From Pseudomonas fluorescens (GTDB lineage: Bacteria > Pseudomonadota > Gammaproteobacteria > Pseudomonadales > Pseudomonadaceae): a stretch of 64,000 nt of DNA. The translations under genes were made by a program, and so were the position numbers. The stretch is taken from NCBI RefSeq assembly GCF_001648775.1, contig NZ_LVEJ01000026.1:152204-216203 (forward strand), given 5' to 3'. The notes under the pieces were generated by a model. That model made no database searches. It worked only from the letters and a program-made list of their open reading frames with translations, and had not been told where the DNA came from. Shown here piece after piece: positions 18,016 through 27,139 of the stretch. Position 1 is the stretch's first letter, and the number at the start of each line of letters is the position of its first letter.

Positions 18016-18642
18016 TCAGCGTGGCGAGGTCTCTTGGGAATCGAGGTGTTCATGGGCCTGGCTGGCTTCGAGCCACGGGGCGAACAATCGCGTTACGCGG
18101 GGCATGAACACGTACACCACCGACACGACGATGGTCAGGGTGATCAGGAAGGTCGCGACCACGTAGTTGGAAAGCAGTGGATGCAACTTGAGCAATGGCC
18201 CCCAGATCAGCGGCACCAGCAAGGTGTGCGGCAGAATCACCAGCAGGGTGATCACCGCTTGTTTCCAGCGCGGCGGTGGCGAAGCAGCATCAGCCAGTGG
18301 CGAAAACCAGAACTCGCTGATCGGCGCGACTTCGGTCTGGTCGCCATCGGCAAGCATCGGCGCGGCCTCTTCGACCAATGCCTTGCGCTCCGATGATTCC
18401 ATCCACCGTTGCATCGCCTCAGTCGAGCAAAAACGCAGCACGCAGGTGTAGAAATCCAGGCCGGCGCGCTTGCCGCGCACCACGTCCACGCCCAAATGGC
18501 CTTCGCGCTGCCCCGCCACGCGGACAATATTGCGCAGCCAGGCTTCATACGCCGACTCGAAACCAGCCTTGACCCGGTGTTTGATGATCAACGTGACCGT
18601 CTCATCGGCCCCCGGCGCTTGGGGTTTGAGGACTTCAGGCAT
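18016..18642 (-). CDS. ABM-domain protein with membrane tail
   Basis: 208 residues. The first 100 form an antibiotic-biosynthesis-monooxygenase (ABM) ferredoxin-like domain (VTLIIKHRVKAGFESAYEAW). Two membrane helices follow (about 130-155 and 160-180). ATG 18642 overlaps the DoxX stop by 8 nt, so the two are translationally coupled. Membrane-anchored ABM proteins of this type are common but uncharacterised; small-molecule oxidation or ligand binding is possible. Confidence 0.82.
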   Translation of the reverse strand: MPEVLKPQAPGADETVTLIIKHRVKAGFESAYEAWLRNIVRVAGQREGHLGVDVVRGKRAGLDFYTCVLRFCSTEAMQRWMESSERKALVEEAAPMLADGDQTEVAPISEFWFSPLADAASPPPRWKQAVITLLVILPHTLLVPLIWGPLLKLHPLLSNYVVATFLITLTIVVSVVYVFMPRVTRLFAPWLEASQAHEHLDSQETSPR

Positions 18643-19051
18643 AACGCAACACTCCGGGCAAACGAACAGGAATCACCAGCCGTCCCGGCCCGGCGATCAA
18701 CACAGTGGCAAACAGGATCAACAGCAACCAGCCGAACTGCCCCTCGGCCACACTCCATTGCGGATGCACGACCAACAGCGCCACCAGCAGCACAAAGAGA
18801 ATAGGCACGCAGGCCAATCGCGCCAGTAACCCGGCGACGATCAGTAGCGGACAGAGGACTTCAGCGAAGATCGCCAGGATCAAGGTGAGGTGGGATCCGA
18901 GGTGGAACGGGTCTTCGATCAGTTGCAATTGCGCGGTGAAATCGAGCAGCTTGGGCAAGCCGTGAACCCACAGCAGGAACAACCCGCCGCTGACCCGCAG
19001 GAACAGCAGACCGACGTCGCGTGCCTGTTCTTCTCGTTGCGAAGCGTTCAT
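18635..19051 (-). CDS. DoxX-family membrane protein
   Basis: 138 residues with four predicted helices. The DoxX pattern starts at GLLFLRVSGGLFLLWVHGLPKL. It is the first gene of the minus-strand set DoxX, ABM, amidohydrolase, YcaC. DoxX relatives are linked to quinone or thiosulfate oxidation, but the exact role here is unknown. Confidence 0.85.
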   Translation of the reverse strand: MNASQREEQARDVGLLFLRVSGGLFLLWVHGLPKLLDFTAQLQLIEDPFHLGSHLTLILAIFAEVLCPLLIVAGLLARLACVPILFVLLVALLVVHPQWSVAEGQFGWLLLILFATVLIAGPGRLVIPVRLPGVLRYA

Positions 19052-19169
19052 GGCCCCACCCTTGAAATATCATTGGCCTGAAGCATGCCAATGATGGGCG
19101 GGGGGAAATTGCACGGATGTGCTTAGTTGCGACGGCCGTTCACGATGACGTTGCCGGCAGGTGTGAGGC

Positions 19170-20915
19170 TCAAGGCACCGCCCGAATGGTGTATTCACGG
19201 GTTTGAAAAACCGCCGCCGTATCAGAATTCGCCACCTGATCCAGATTGACCATGAACCGAATGATCAGCTTGCTGCCATCCTTCAGCAGCCGTAGATAAT
19301 TGGCCGAAACAATCGCGGTGTAACCGCCATTCGTCACCCAGGCCCGATGCACCCTGTTAGTGGTGCCGGCCCACATCCGCAGATTGGGCGCGCCTGCGTT
19401 GCTCTCCCCCTGAAGATCAAGCCAGAGACACTGATTCACAGCGATATGCGGCCAGACACCAAACAGCAGATTCGCGCCGGACTGGACATCTTTCAGATCG
19501 AGAATGTCGGTGCCGTTCGCCTGAGTGATCACCGGCGCCGCGAGTCGCTCCAACGCAATCGGCAACACATTGAGATGCAGGGGCTGTGAGGTCACCGGGG
19601 CGGAAGCACCTCGGGTGTAGGTAAACGCAACCTCCATTATTTTTCCGATGCTGAAGGCCACCAGCGATACGGGCAAACTGATTCTGATCGGCCTCGTGGT
19701 GCCGGCCGGTACCGGGGTAGTGGTATGCGAACCTGCCGGGGGAGTGCCATCAGCGGCTTTCACTGTCACTGAAACCATATCGGTGGGTTGCAGGTCGAGA
19801 TCCAACAACGCAGTCAGGGTCGTTATTGCTTTCAGCGGATCGAGATTGATGTTATCGGGAGCCTCGACAATCGTCAGCGGCAGGCTTTGAATCACGACGT
19901 TGATTCGCCAGGGGGGTGAGGCGCTTCCGCTGCCATCCGCCAATCTCACCGTAAACACATGCGATCCACCGGTCAGGTCAGTTGCGACGTACCTCCAGTT
20001 ACCGTCGACGACATCGGCCGTGTCGAGCCTGGTCGAGCCATCAAACACAGCCACTGTGTCGCTAGCGGTGCCGCTTAGCGTGACCGTGGTGTACCGGGTG
20101 TCCGCGCCGTCAAGTATGTCTCCATCAAGATCGGTGACTGACGATATCCTCGGCCCGCTGGGGGCTCCTGTCAGTACGATGTAGTTTCGATGTGCAAATG
20201 GCTGCGCAAGGGATGCATCCTGACTGCCTTGCAGCCCGGCCATGAAGCGCAGCGACAGCACGCTGCGATCCTGCAGACGTTGCAGTGGTGCAGCAGGGAA
20301 GTTCTGTTCGAAGAAACCGAAGCGGTTGAATTCGTCATTGACCACATTGTCCGGCGCCTGCCAGTACGACGCCTCGAAATCACTGCCGTCGGCATTTGTG
20401 CCGTTGATATTCAGCCAGAAGAATTGGCCGCGCCTGCCCAGTAGCCACGCATTCGTACGCAAGGTGAACTCAGAAAGGTCGCTGACATTCAGCTCACTTC
20501 CCTGACCGTCTTTGTCGGCCTGTCGGATAAATGGCCGAGGCAGACTCAATTGATTGATGCGGGTGATGTAAAGCGGCAAAGGCTGTGAAGTAACAGGCGG
20601 TTCGGTGCCACGGTAAACCGTGTAAGTGACAATGACGGTATGCTCGAAGTTGAAAGCCACCAGGAGGTTATCAATATGGGTCTGGAAAGGACGTTGAAAT
20701 CCGCCGATCGGTATGCGCGGTGAGGTGTAGGACCCAGAACCTGGCGTACCGGCCCACGTGATCGTGAGACTGTCTCCTGTCTGCCAATCGAAGTCGATTT
20801 TTACCGTCAGGTTGTACCGAGCGGCCTCTGGGTCCAGCAAACCGTCAGGGCGACTTTCTATGATTGAGAGCGGCGGCAGACTGCTACTGTCCAGCGCGGG
20901 TATCAGCGTGTCCAT
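19170..20915 (-). CDS. Ig-like repeat protein with an internal duplication, function unknown
   Basis: 581 residues, ATG 20915 with AAGGA 8 nt upstream (GTG 20921 is the alternative). No signal peptide or membrane segment is visible. Beta-rich Ig-like modules run throughout. The first half (LSIIESRPDGLLDPEAARYN ... PVTSQPLPLYI) is repeated in the second (LTIVEAPDNINLDP ... PVTSQPLHLNV), joined by a bacterial Ig-like linker (TVTLSGTASDTVAVFDGSTR). Similar modules occur in large Pseudomonas surface proteins. Export by a signal-less route or an intracellular role cannot be told apart here. Confidence 0.72.
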   Translation of the reverse strand: MDTLIPALDSSSLPPLSIIESRPDGLLDPEAARYNLTVKIDFDWQTGDSLTITWAGTPGSGSYTSPRIPIGGFQRPFQTHIDNLLVAFNFEHTVIVTYTVYRGTEPPVTSQPLPLYITRINQLSLPRPFIRQADKDGQGSELNVSDLSEFTLRTNAWLLGRRGQFFWLNINGTNADGSDFEASYWQAPDNVVNDEFNRFGFFEQNFPAAPLQRLQDRSVLSLRFMAGLQGSQDASLAQPFAHRNYIVLTGAPSGPRISSVTDLDGDILDGADTRYTTVTLSGTASDTVAVFDGSTRLDTADVVDGNWRYVATDLTGGSHVFTVRLADGSGSASPPWRINVVIQSLPLTIVEAPDNINLDPLKAITTLTALLDLDLQPTDMVSVTVKAADGTPPAGSHTTTPVPAGTTRPIRISLPVSLVAFSIGKIMEVAFTYTRGASAPVTSQPLHLNVLPIALERLAAPVITQANGTDILDLKDVQSGANLLFGVWPHIAVNQCLWLDLQGESNAGAPNLRMWAGTTNRVHRAWVTNGGYTAIVSANYLRLLKDGSKLIIRFMVNLDQVANSDTAAVFQTREYTIRAVP

Positions 20916-21026
20916 GTTCACGTCCTTTTTGGCTACCTTTCGACATCGGCCAATCAGACATGTGAATGCGGAGATGCGCCACTGTCAGAACTAACAGGTC
21001 AAGCCCTGTTTCAGACGAACGGACGC

Positions 21027-21950
21027 TCACATCACCGGAATATCCAACGGCGCTGCCATGAACTGGCTGATCCGCGAGCGCAGCCATTTCTCCGCCGGAT
21101 CGTTGTCGTGCACCCCGCTCCACGCCATCGACAACTGCGCCGCATCGATCGGGAATGGCGGATCTTCAGCGCGCAAGGCACAACCTTCCACCAGTGCACA
21201 CGCCGCGTAATCCGGCACGGTGGCGATCATCTCGGTGCCGGCGAGCAAGGCGCGCAGGCCGCTGAATTGCGGCACGCCCAAAACCACGCGACGGGAGCGG
21301 CCGACCTTGGCCAGGTCCATGTCGATATTGCCGCTCAGGTCGCCGGAGAACGAGACCATCGCGTGCGGGCGTTCGCAGTATTCGTCGAGCGTTAGCGGAC
21401 CCGGACGGTCGTCGCCGCGCAGGACTTTGCAGGGAATGTCGCGCAGTTTCTTGCGTTTGGCGTTGGCCGGCAGATCGGTGGTGTAGCTGACGCCCACCGA
21501 GATTTCCCCCGACGCCAACAACGCTGGCATCAGCAGGTAGTTGGCGCGACGCACCACCACGACAATGCCCGGCGCCTCTTGCTGAAGTTGGCGTAGCAAC
21601 GGTGGGAACAGGCCGAATTCGGCGTCGTCCGACAGACCAATGCGGAACACCTCGCAACTGCTCGCCGGTTCGAACTCCTTGGCCCGGCTGACCGCACCGG
21701 AAATCACATCCATCGCCGGTTGCAGCTCTTTGAGAATCGCCAGCGCGCGCGCCGTCGGCTCCATACCGCGGCCGTTGCGCAACAGCAGCGGATCATCAAA
21801 CAGATCGCGCAACCGGCCCAGCGCCGCGCTGACCGCAGGCTGGCCCATGAACAGTTTTTCGGCGACGCGGGTCAGGTTTTTTTCGAACATCAGTGCTTCG
21901 AAAATCACCAGCAGGTTCATGTCGACGCGACGCAGATCGTTACGGTTCAT
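21027..21950 (-). CDS. MexT-like LysR-family regulator
   Basis: 307 residues from ATG 21950 (GGAAAG upstream). The N-terminus MNRNDLRRVDMNLLVIFEAL and the segments VFRIGLSDDAEFGL, VVVRRANYLLMP and VPQFSGLRALLAGTEMIATV follow Pseudomonas aeruginosa MexT closely. MexT activates the mexEF-oprN efflux operon and responds to electrophile stress. No efflux genes are next to this copy, so it may be a paralogue with other targets. Confidence 0.85.
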   Translation of the reverse strand: MNRNDLRRVDMNLLVIFEALMFEKNLTRVAEKLFMGQPAVSAALGRLRDLFDDPLLLRNGRGMEPTARALAILKELQPAMDVISGAVSRAKEFEPASSCEVFRIGLSDDAEFGLFPPLLRQLQQEAPGIVVVVRRANYLLMPALLASGEISVGVSYTTDLPANAKRKKLRDIPCKVLRGDDRPGPLTLDEYCERPHAMVSFSGDLSGNIDMDLAKVGRSRRVVLGVPQFSGLRALLAGTEMIATVPDYAACALVEGCALRAEDPPFPIDAAQLSMAWSGVHDNDPAEKWLRSRISQFMAAPLDIPVM

Positions 21951-22130
21951 GGGCGCTTTCCTTCGATGGCCAACCAGACGCAAGTGCTACGCACTTTACG
22001 TGATCAAGGCTGGTTTTATCTCCAGTTGTTAAGCAAATTAACAACGATTAACTCGTCAGCATCAACCCCCGGCCCAACAATGAATCCCTCTGCGCAGCGT
22101 TGTTTTTTGACCTGAGGGAACGCGCCGACC

Positions 22131-22592
22131 GTGCCTTCCCCACCGACACGGACCTTGGCCATGGCTCACTTGCAACCCACCGTCGCCCTCGCCCCTGCCA
22201 GCGAACCGCGCAAGAGCGGCATTGGCGGGCTCAGCCCGCAACGCGAACGGCACGTCAAACAACTGATCCTCGAACGCTTGGGCGAAAGCCTGGAAGTCAC
22301 CGAACTGGCCCGCGCCTGTTCGCTGTCGCGCAGCCATTTTTCCCGTGCCTTCAAATGCAGCACCGGGGTGTCGCCGCAGGACTGGATTCGCAGCCAGCGC
22401 ATCGCGCGTGCCAAGCTGCTGATTCAGCACACTGACCTGAGCCTGACGCAAATCAGCCTGGAATGCGGTTTTTGCGATCAGGCGCATTTCTGCCATATGT
22501 TCACTCGCAGCGAAGGCATCAACCCGTTTGCCTGGCGCTGCCAGATCATGCGTGAACCGAAAATTCACCGCTCACAACCCGCCGTGTTTTGA
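22131..22592 (+). CDS. AraC-family transcriptional regulator, DNA-binding domain only
   Basis: 153 residues, essentially a stand-alone AraC HTH pair (LEVTELARACSLSRSHFSRAFK and LSLTQISLECGFCDQAHFCHMF). GTG 22131 is preceded by GAGGGAA at 22114; ATG 22161 is the alternative start. There is no ligand-binding domain, as in SoxS- or MarA-like proteins. Its stop lies 134 bp before the proposed start of a large regulator gene on the same strand. Confidence 0.82.
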   Translation: MPSPPTRTLAMAHLQPTVALAPASEPRKSGIGGLSPQRERHVKQLILERLGESLEVTELARACSLSRSHFSRAFKCSTGVSPQDWIRSQRIARAKLLIQHTDLSLTQISLECGFCDQAHFCHMFTRSEGINPFAWRCQIMREPKIHRSQPAVF

Positions 22593-22726
22593 TCCTGATG
22601 CCCGCAGCACCCGTTGCACTGACGCTCAAACCTGAGGATTATGCCGGGACACCCCGGATTAGAAGGCCTGCGCACGCGCCCGGCCCTACTCCGCTCTGTC
22701 CGCTGCAGCACCGCAGGAGTGAGCTG

Positions 22727-25615
22727 TTGAGTCTTTCCCCGCATCAGGCCCTCGGCTTTGGCCCTTATCGGGTTCATCCCGGCCGACGCTTGGTACTCGA
22801 AGGTGAACAGCCGCTGCGTCTGGGCCGGCGGGCGATGGACATCCTCCTGATTCTGCTGGCGCATGCCGGCGAAGTGGTGAGCAAACAGCAATTGATGGCC
22901 GGGGTCTGGCCGGACAGTGTCGTCGAAGAGATCAACTTGCGTGTGCACATGGCGGCGTTGCGCAAGGCCCTCGGTGATGGTCAGGCCGGCCAGCGTTACA
23001 TCATCACCGTGGCGCAACGAGGCTACAGTTTTGTCGCCCCGGTTTTGCTCCAATCCATGGAGGAGCGTCCTGTGGGCAATGTTGGCGGTCGGCACAACCT
23101 GCCCTTGCGGCGCACGCGCATGATCGGCCGCCAGCCTCTGGTCGACAGCTTGATGACACAGCTGCCGCGCCGACGCTGCATCACCCTGGTCGGCCCCGGC
23201 GGGATCGGCAAAACCACGGTGGCCCTGCGCGTGGCCGAGCAGTTGATCGGACAGTACCGCGACGGCATCCGACTGGTGGACCTGGCGCCACTCAACGATC
23301 CGCGACTGATTGGCTCACATCTGGCCGCCCTGCTCGACCTGGCATTACCGGAAGGTGATCCGCTGGAGTCGCTGATCAATGGCCTGCAATCACGGCAGAT
23401 GCTGTTGCTGCTCGACAATTGCGAACACCTGATCGATGCCGTCGCGGCGCTCAGCGAAAGCATTCTGCGCGGAGCGCCGAAGGTGCATATCCTCGCCACC
23501 AGCCGCGAGAGTCTGCGCGCGGAAGGCGAATTCGTGCAGCGCCTGGATTCCCTCGAATACCCACCCATGAGCGCGATGCCGGATCGTCAGCAGGCGCTGG
23601 AATATTCGGCGCTGCAACTGTTCATCGAACGGGCCACGGCCGCGCAGGAAAGCTTCGAACTGAGCGACGCGCAGTTGCCGCAAACCATCGAAATCTGCCA
23701 CCGCCTCGACGGCATTCCTCTGGCGCTGGAACTGGCGGCCGCGCAGGTCGCCGAGCTGGGCCTGGACGGTCTGCTGAGCCAGTTGCAAGGGCGCTTGCCG
23801 TCGTTGGCAGCGGGCAATCAAAACAGCCTTGAGCGCCACCACACCCTGCGCGCGACGCTGGACTGGAGTTTCAATCTGCTCGACGGATGCGAGCAGACCT
23901 GCCTGCGCCGTCTGGGCGTGTTTCGCGGTGGTTTTACCCTGGAGTCAGCAGCGGCGGTGATCGTCGGCCAACAGATCGACCCCGGCGTGGTGTTTGTGGC
24001 GATCACGCAACTGGTGGCCAAATCCCTGCTCAGCGTCGAGGTCGGCGATGAGGAGGTGTTCTATCGCCTGCTCGACACGACGCGCCGTTATGCACTGGAA
24101 AAACTCGAGCACGCCGCCGAATGCGACGACACCCGCGAACGGCATGCCGAACGCTGCCTGGTATTGATGCAGCAAGCGCAAAACGATTGGGAGAACACGC
24201 CGACGGTGGTGTGGATCGAGCGTTATGCCCGAGGCCTGGAAGATCTGCGCGCGGCGCTGGACTGGAGCCTGAACGGTGTCGGCCCCGGTGGCTTGGGGAT
24301 TCGCCTGGCGGCGGCGTCGGCGCCCTTGTGGCAAGAGTTGTCGTTGCTCAAGGAGTACGGCGGCTATGTGCGCCGGGCACTGCGCCTGTTCGATGAACTC
24401 GGTGAACCCTGCGCGCGCCTGAAAGTCGCCCTGAAACTGGCGCTCGGCAGTGCCTGTTATCACACGTGGGGCGGCACCCCGGAAACCATTGAAGCGTTCG
24501 CCGAAGCCCGCCGGCTGGCGCACGCGCACGACGACGTCGCCGGGCAGTTGCGCGCCGTGTCCGGACACATGGCGGTCAACCTCAGTTGCGGGCATTACCG
24601 CATGGCACTGGCCCAGAGTGAGCACTTCGACCACCTCGGCCTGCACGGCGATCCACTGTTGTCACTGAGTACCCACCGCTTGCGGGTATTGGCCCTGCAC
24701 TATGCCGGGGACCAGCCACAGGCGCGCCTTCACGCTGAACAAGTGTTGCAGCGCATGGCGCACAGCGGTCACGTCAACCGCTTCACGCACGGTTTTGGCG
24801 TGCAATACGACCAGAGTGTCGCGTCGCTGACGGTGCTGGCGCGGGTGCTGTGGATGCAGGGATTGCCGGAGCAAGCGTGGCGCACGGCGCGGCAGGCACT
24901 GGATATTGCAGTGCAGATCGACCATGGCACCTCGATTTGCTACACCTTGGCACTGGCCAGTTGCCTGATCGCTCATTACAACGGCGATCAGCAGAATGCC
25001 CGCGCGCTATTGCAACTGTTGCTGGAGCAATCGCAGAAGCATTCAGTGCTGTTGTTCAACACCTGGGCCCGGCATTACGCGCAGGTGATCGACGCGCAAG
25101 CCAGTGCGCCGGTGCCGAAGGACAGCAGCGGGCTGATTCGGGAAATCATGGTGACGCTGGATTGCCGTTTTATCGATGACGCGCTGCTTGAGCGGGCGCT
25201 CAGTGGTGATGCCGGGTGGAGCACGGCGGAGATTCTGCGGGCGCGGGCGGAGGCGTTACTGAATGGAGAGATGGTTTGTCTGGGCGGGCCTCTTCGCGAG
25301 CAAGCTCGCTCCCACACGGGGACTGAGTTCACCGCAATCCCCTGTGGGAGCGAGCCTGCTCGCGAAGAGGCCCTGAAGGAAGCCGAAGAACTCCTGCAAC
25401 AATCCCTGACCATCGCCCGCACGCAAGGCGCGCTCGTCTGGGAACTTCGCAGCGCCACATCACTGGCGCAACTCTGGCAACGCCAGTCACGCTGCGCCGA
25501 GGCGCTGGATTTGCTCACCCCGATCTATCAACGCTTTACCGAGGGCTACGCGACCCCTGACTTGCGCAAGGTGCGCTTGCTGATCGACGAGTTACGCGAG
25601 CACGTGCACGCCTGA
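22727..25615 (+). CDS. Winged-helix regulator with NB-ARC-like ATPase and TPR-like region
   Basis: 962 residues from TTG 22727, chosen because AGGAG lies at 22715 and the N-terminus then matches the paralogue at 25.6-27.0 kb. The frame is open to 22598. An OmpR-type winged helix (about residues 8-100) is followed by a P-loop (GPGGIGKTT, near 156), Walker B (LLLLDNCEH, near 228) and a long helical repeat region. This architecture marks signal-integrating STAND ATPases that bind DNA after activation. A REPIN is embedded in frame near residues 856-880. The 3' end overlaps the convergent paralogue by 24 bp. The signal and targets are unknown. Confidence 0.82.
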   Translation: MSLSPHQALGFGPYRVHPGRRLVLEGEQPLRLGRRAMDILLILLAHAGEVVSKQQLMAGVWPDSVVEEINLRVHMAALRKALGDGQAGQRYIITVAQRGYSFVAPVLLQSMEERPVGNVGGRHNLPLRRTRMIGRQPLVDSLMTQLPRRRCITLVGPGGIGKTTVALRVAEQLIGQYRDGIRLVDLAPLNDPRLIGSHLAALLDLALPEGDPLESLINGLQSRQMLLLLDNCEHLIDAVAALSESILRGAPKVHILATSRESLRAEGEFVQRLDSLEYPPMSAMPDRQQALEYSALQLFIERATAAQESFELSDAQLPQTIEICHRLDGIPLALELAAAQVAELGLDGLLSQLQGRLPSLAAGNQNSLERHHTLRATLDWSFNLLDGCEQTCLRRLGVFRGGFTLESAAAVIVGQQIDPGVVFVAITQLVAKSLLSVEVGDEEVFYRLLDTTRRYALEKLEHAAECDDTRERHAERCLVLMQQAQNDWENTPTVVWIERYARGLEDLRAALDWSLNGVGPGGLGIRLAAASAPLWQELSLLKEYGGYVRRALRLFDELGEPCARLKVALKLALGSACYHTWGGTPETIEAFAEARRLAHAHDDVAGQLRAVSGHMAVNLSCGHYRMALAQSEHFDHLGLHGDPLLSLSTHRLRVLALHYAGDQPQARLHAEQVLQRMAHSGHVNRFTHGFGVQYDQSVASLTVLARVLWMQGLPEQAWRTARQALDIAVQIDHGTSICYTLALASCLIAHYNGDQQNARALLQLLLEQSQKHSVLLFNTWARHYAQVIDAQASAPVPKDSSGLIREIMVTLDCRFIDDALLERALSGDAGWSTAEILRARAEALLNGEMVCLGGPLREQARSHTGTEFTAIPCGSEPAREEALKEAEELLQQSLTIARTQGALVWELRSATSLAQLWQRQSRCAEALDLLTPIYQRFTEGYATPDLRKVRLLIDELREHVHA
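25293..25366. repeat. REPIN inserted within a coding sequence
   Basis: Inverted REPs at 25293-25315 and 25344-25366 (GTGGGAGCGAG family) lie inside the winged-helix/ATPase gene. The frame stays open across them, giving LREQARSHTG and CGSEPAREE. All other REPINs in the window are intergenic. Confidence 0.9.
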
Positions 25616-27049
25616 GGTTCGGCGAATCCGGTTGATGTAACGGGCATGGCGGCGTTCAAGCTCAATCCCTTCACCGCTACGTTCAAGTTGCTCGCGGGCA
25701 TAGCATCGGGTGGTATTAAGCATGCGGTATCGGCCGGCATGACTGCCCCGCTCCACCGTCAACAATGACTTCTGCGCCAGGCTTTCGATAATCGCGGCAA
25801 GGCGTGGCGAAGCCAGTTGCGGGCAACTGATCACCGCCAGCGCCGCGTCCAGCGTAAACGCCATTTTGAACACCGATAAGCGTTGCAATGCGCGTTGTTC
25901 CTGCTCGCTCAAACGCTCATAGCTCCAGTCGAGTGCCGCCTGCATCGATTGGTGTCGCGCTACCGCGGTGCGCCGGCCATGGCTGAGCACTTGCAGGCCG
26001 TGGGCCATTTGCGCCTGCAAGCCGACCAACGCCAGTGCATCAATCTGCGCCGCCGCCAGTTCGATCGCCAGCGGCAATCCGTCGAGCTGACGACAGATTG
26101 CCAGGACCGCGCTGACATCCTGCTCGCGCAAATGGAAATCATGTTGTCGTGCCCGCGCACGGCTGACAAACAACTGCACCGACGCATGGTTCATGGCGTC
26201 ATTGATGCAGGTGGTTGCTGCGCGTTTGGGGATGGCCAGCGGTGGCACGCACTGCAGGGTTTCCAATCCGACCTGCAACGCCTCACGACTGCTGGCGAGT
26301 ATCGACAGTCGCGGCGCGGCTTCGAGCAAGATTTCCACGGCCGCTCCACAGGCCTCACGCCGGGGGTCACAGTTATCCAGCAGCAGCAAGGCGTGACGAG
26401 TCGACAGACCGGATAAATCAGTTCCCAGGGTGCGCAGCAGATGATCGAGCAACGGCGTGTCGTCGTCGATCAGGCTCAAATCAAGCAGCCACACGCCGTC
26501 TCGGTAATATTGCAAAAGCAGTTCCGCGACACGCAGCGCCACGGTGGACTTGCCGACGCCGGCCGCGCCAGTGATGGTCATCAGCCGGCACAGCGGCATT
26601 TGCCGTACCAGTCCGCCCACCAGCGCGTCGCGCCCGGCAACCGCGGTCAGGCGCGCGGGCAAATTATGCAGCGGTGTTTGCAAGCCTTCGAAGACCACTT
26701 GCGCGACAGGGTCGCAATGCACCGGGGCGATGAAACTGTAACCGCATTGCGGGACGTTAACGATGTAGCGCTGACCGTTTTCACCGTCACCCAAGGCCCG
26801 CCTCAGCGCGGCGATGTGCACGCGCAAATTGATCTCTTCGACCACCGACGTCGGCCATACGAGCGCGATCAGTTGCTCCTTTTTGACCACGCGCCCGGCA
26901 CGCTCGACCAGCACTTGCAAGATGTCCAGCGCGCGACCGCCCATGCGCAATGGCCGATCTCCATCGAGTATCAGCCGTTGGCGCAGGTGGAAGGCGTAAG
27001 GGCCGAAATGCAGCACCGACGCCGAGTTGAAATCGTTAAGGCTATCCAT
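25592..27049 (-). CDS. Winged-helix/ATPase regulator, short paralogue lacking the TPR-like region
   Basis: 485 residues, ATG 27049. Winged helix (about 12-110; VVEEINLRVHIAALRRALGDG is almost identical to the neighbour), P-loop TGAAGVGKST (161-169), Walker B LLLLDNCD and ATPase lid, ending after the arginine-rich ERRHARYINRIRR. The approximately 450-residue helical region of the convergent paralogue is absent. Either it was lost or it was never gained. The two stop codons overlap tail to tail. Confidence 0.82.
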   Translation of the reverse strand: MDSLNDFNSASVLHFGPYAFHLRQRLILDGDRPLRMGGRALDILQVLVERAGRVVKKEQLIALVWPTSVVEEINLRVHIAALRRALGDGENGQRYIVNVPQCGYSFIAPVHCDPVAQVVFEGLQTPLHNLPARLTAVAGRDALVGGLVRQMPLCRLMTITGAAGVGKSTVALRVAELLLQYYRDGVWLLDLSLIDDDTPLLDHLLRTLGTDLSGLSTRHALLLLDNCDPRREACGAAVEILLEAAPRLSILASSREALQVGLETLQCVPPLAIPKRAATTCINDAMNHASVQLFVSRARARQHDFHLREQDVSAVLAICRQLDGLPLAIELAAAQIDALALVGLQAQMAHGLQVLSHGRRTAVARHQSMQAALDWSYERLSEQEQRALQRLSVFKMAFTLDAALAVISCPQLASPRLAAIIESLAQKSLLTVERGSHAGRYRMLNTTRCYAREQLERSGEGIELERRHARYINRIRRTSGVHVLA

Positions 27050-27139
27050 GCCAACTATCTTGGCAGTCTCTGATGACGCGACAACTGCTGCGCGGGGCGC
27101 AGCACGGACATACGGGTGCCTCAGACGGACACAAACGCT

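Noticed and set aside
22062..22568. 168-codon minus-strand frame at the AraC gene
   Set aside because: It is a shadow of the plus-strand AraC HTH gene, which has two clear HTH motifs.
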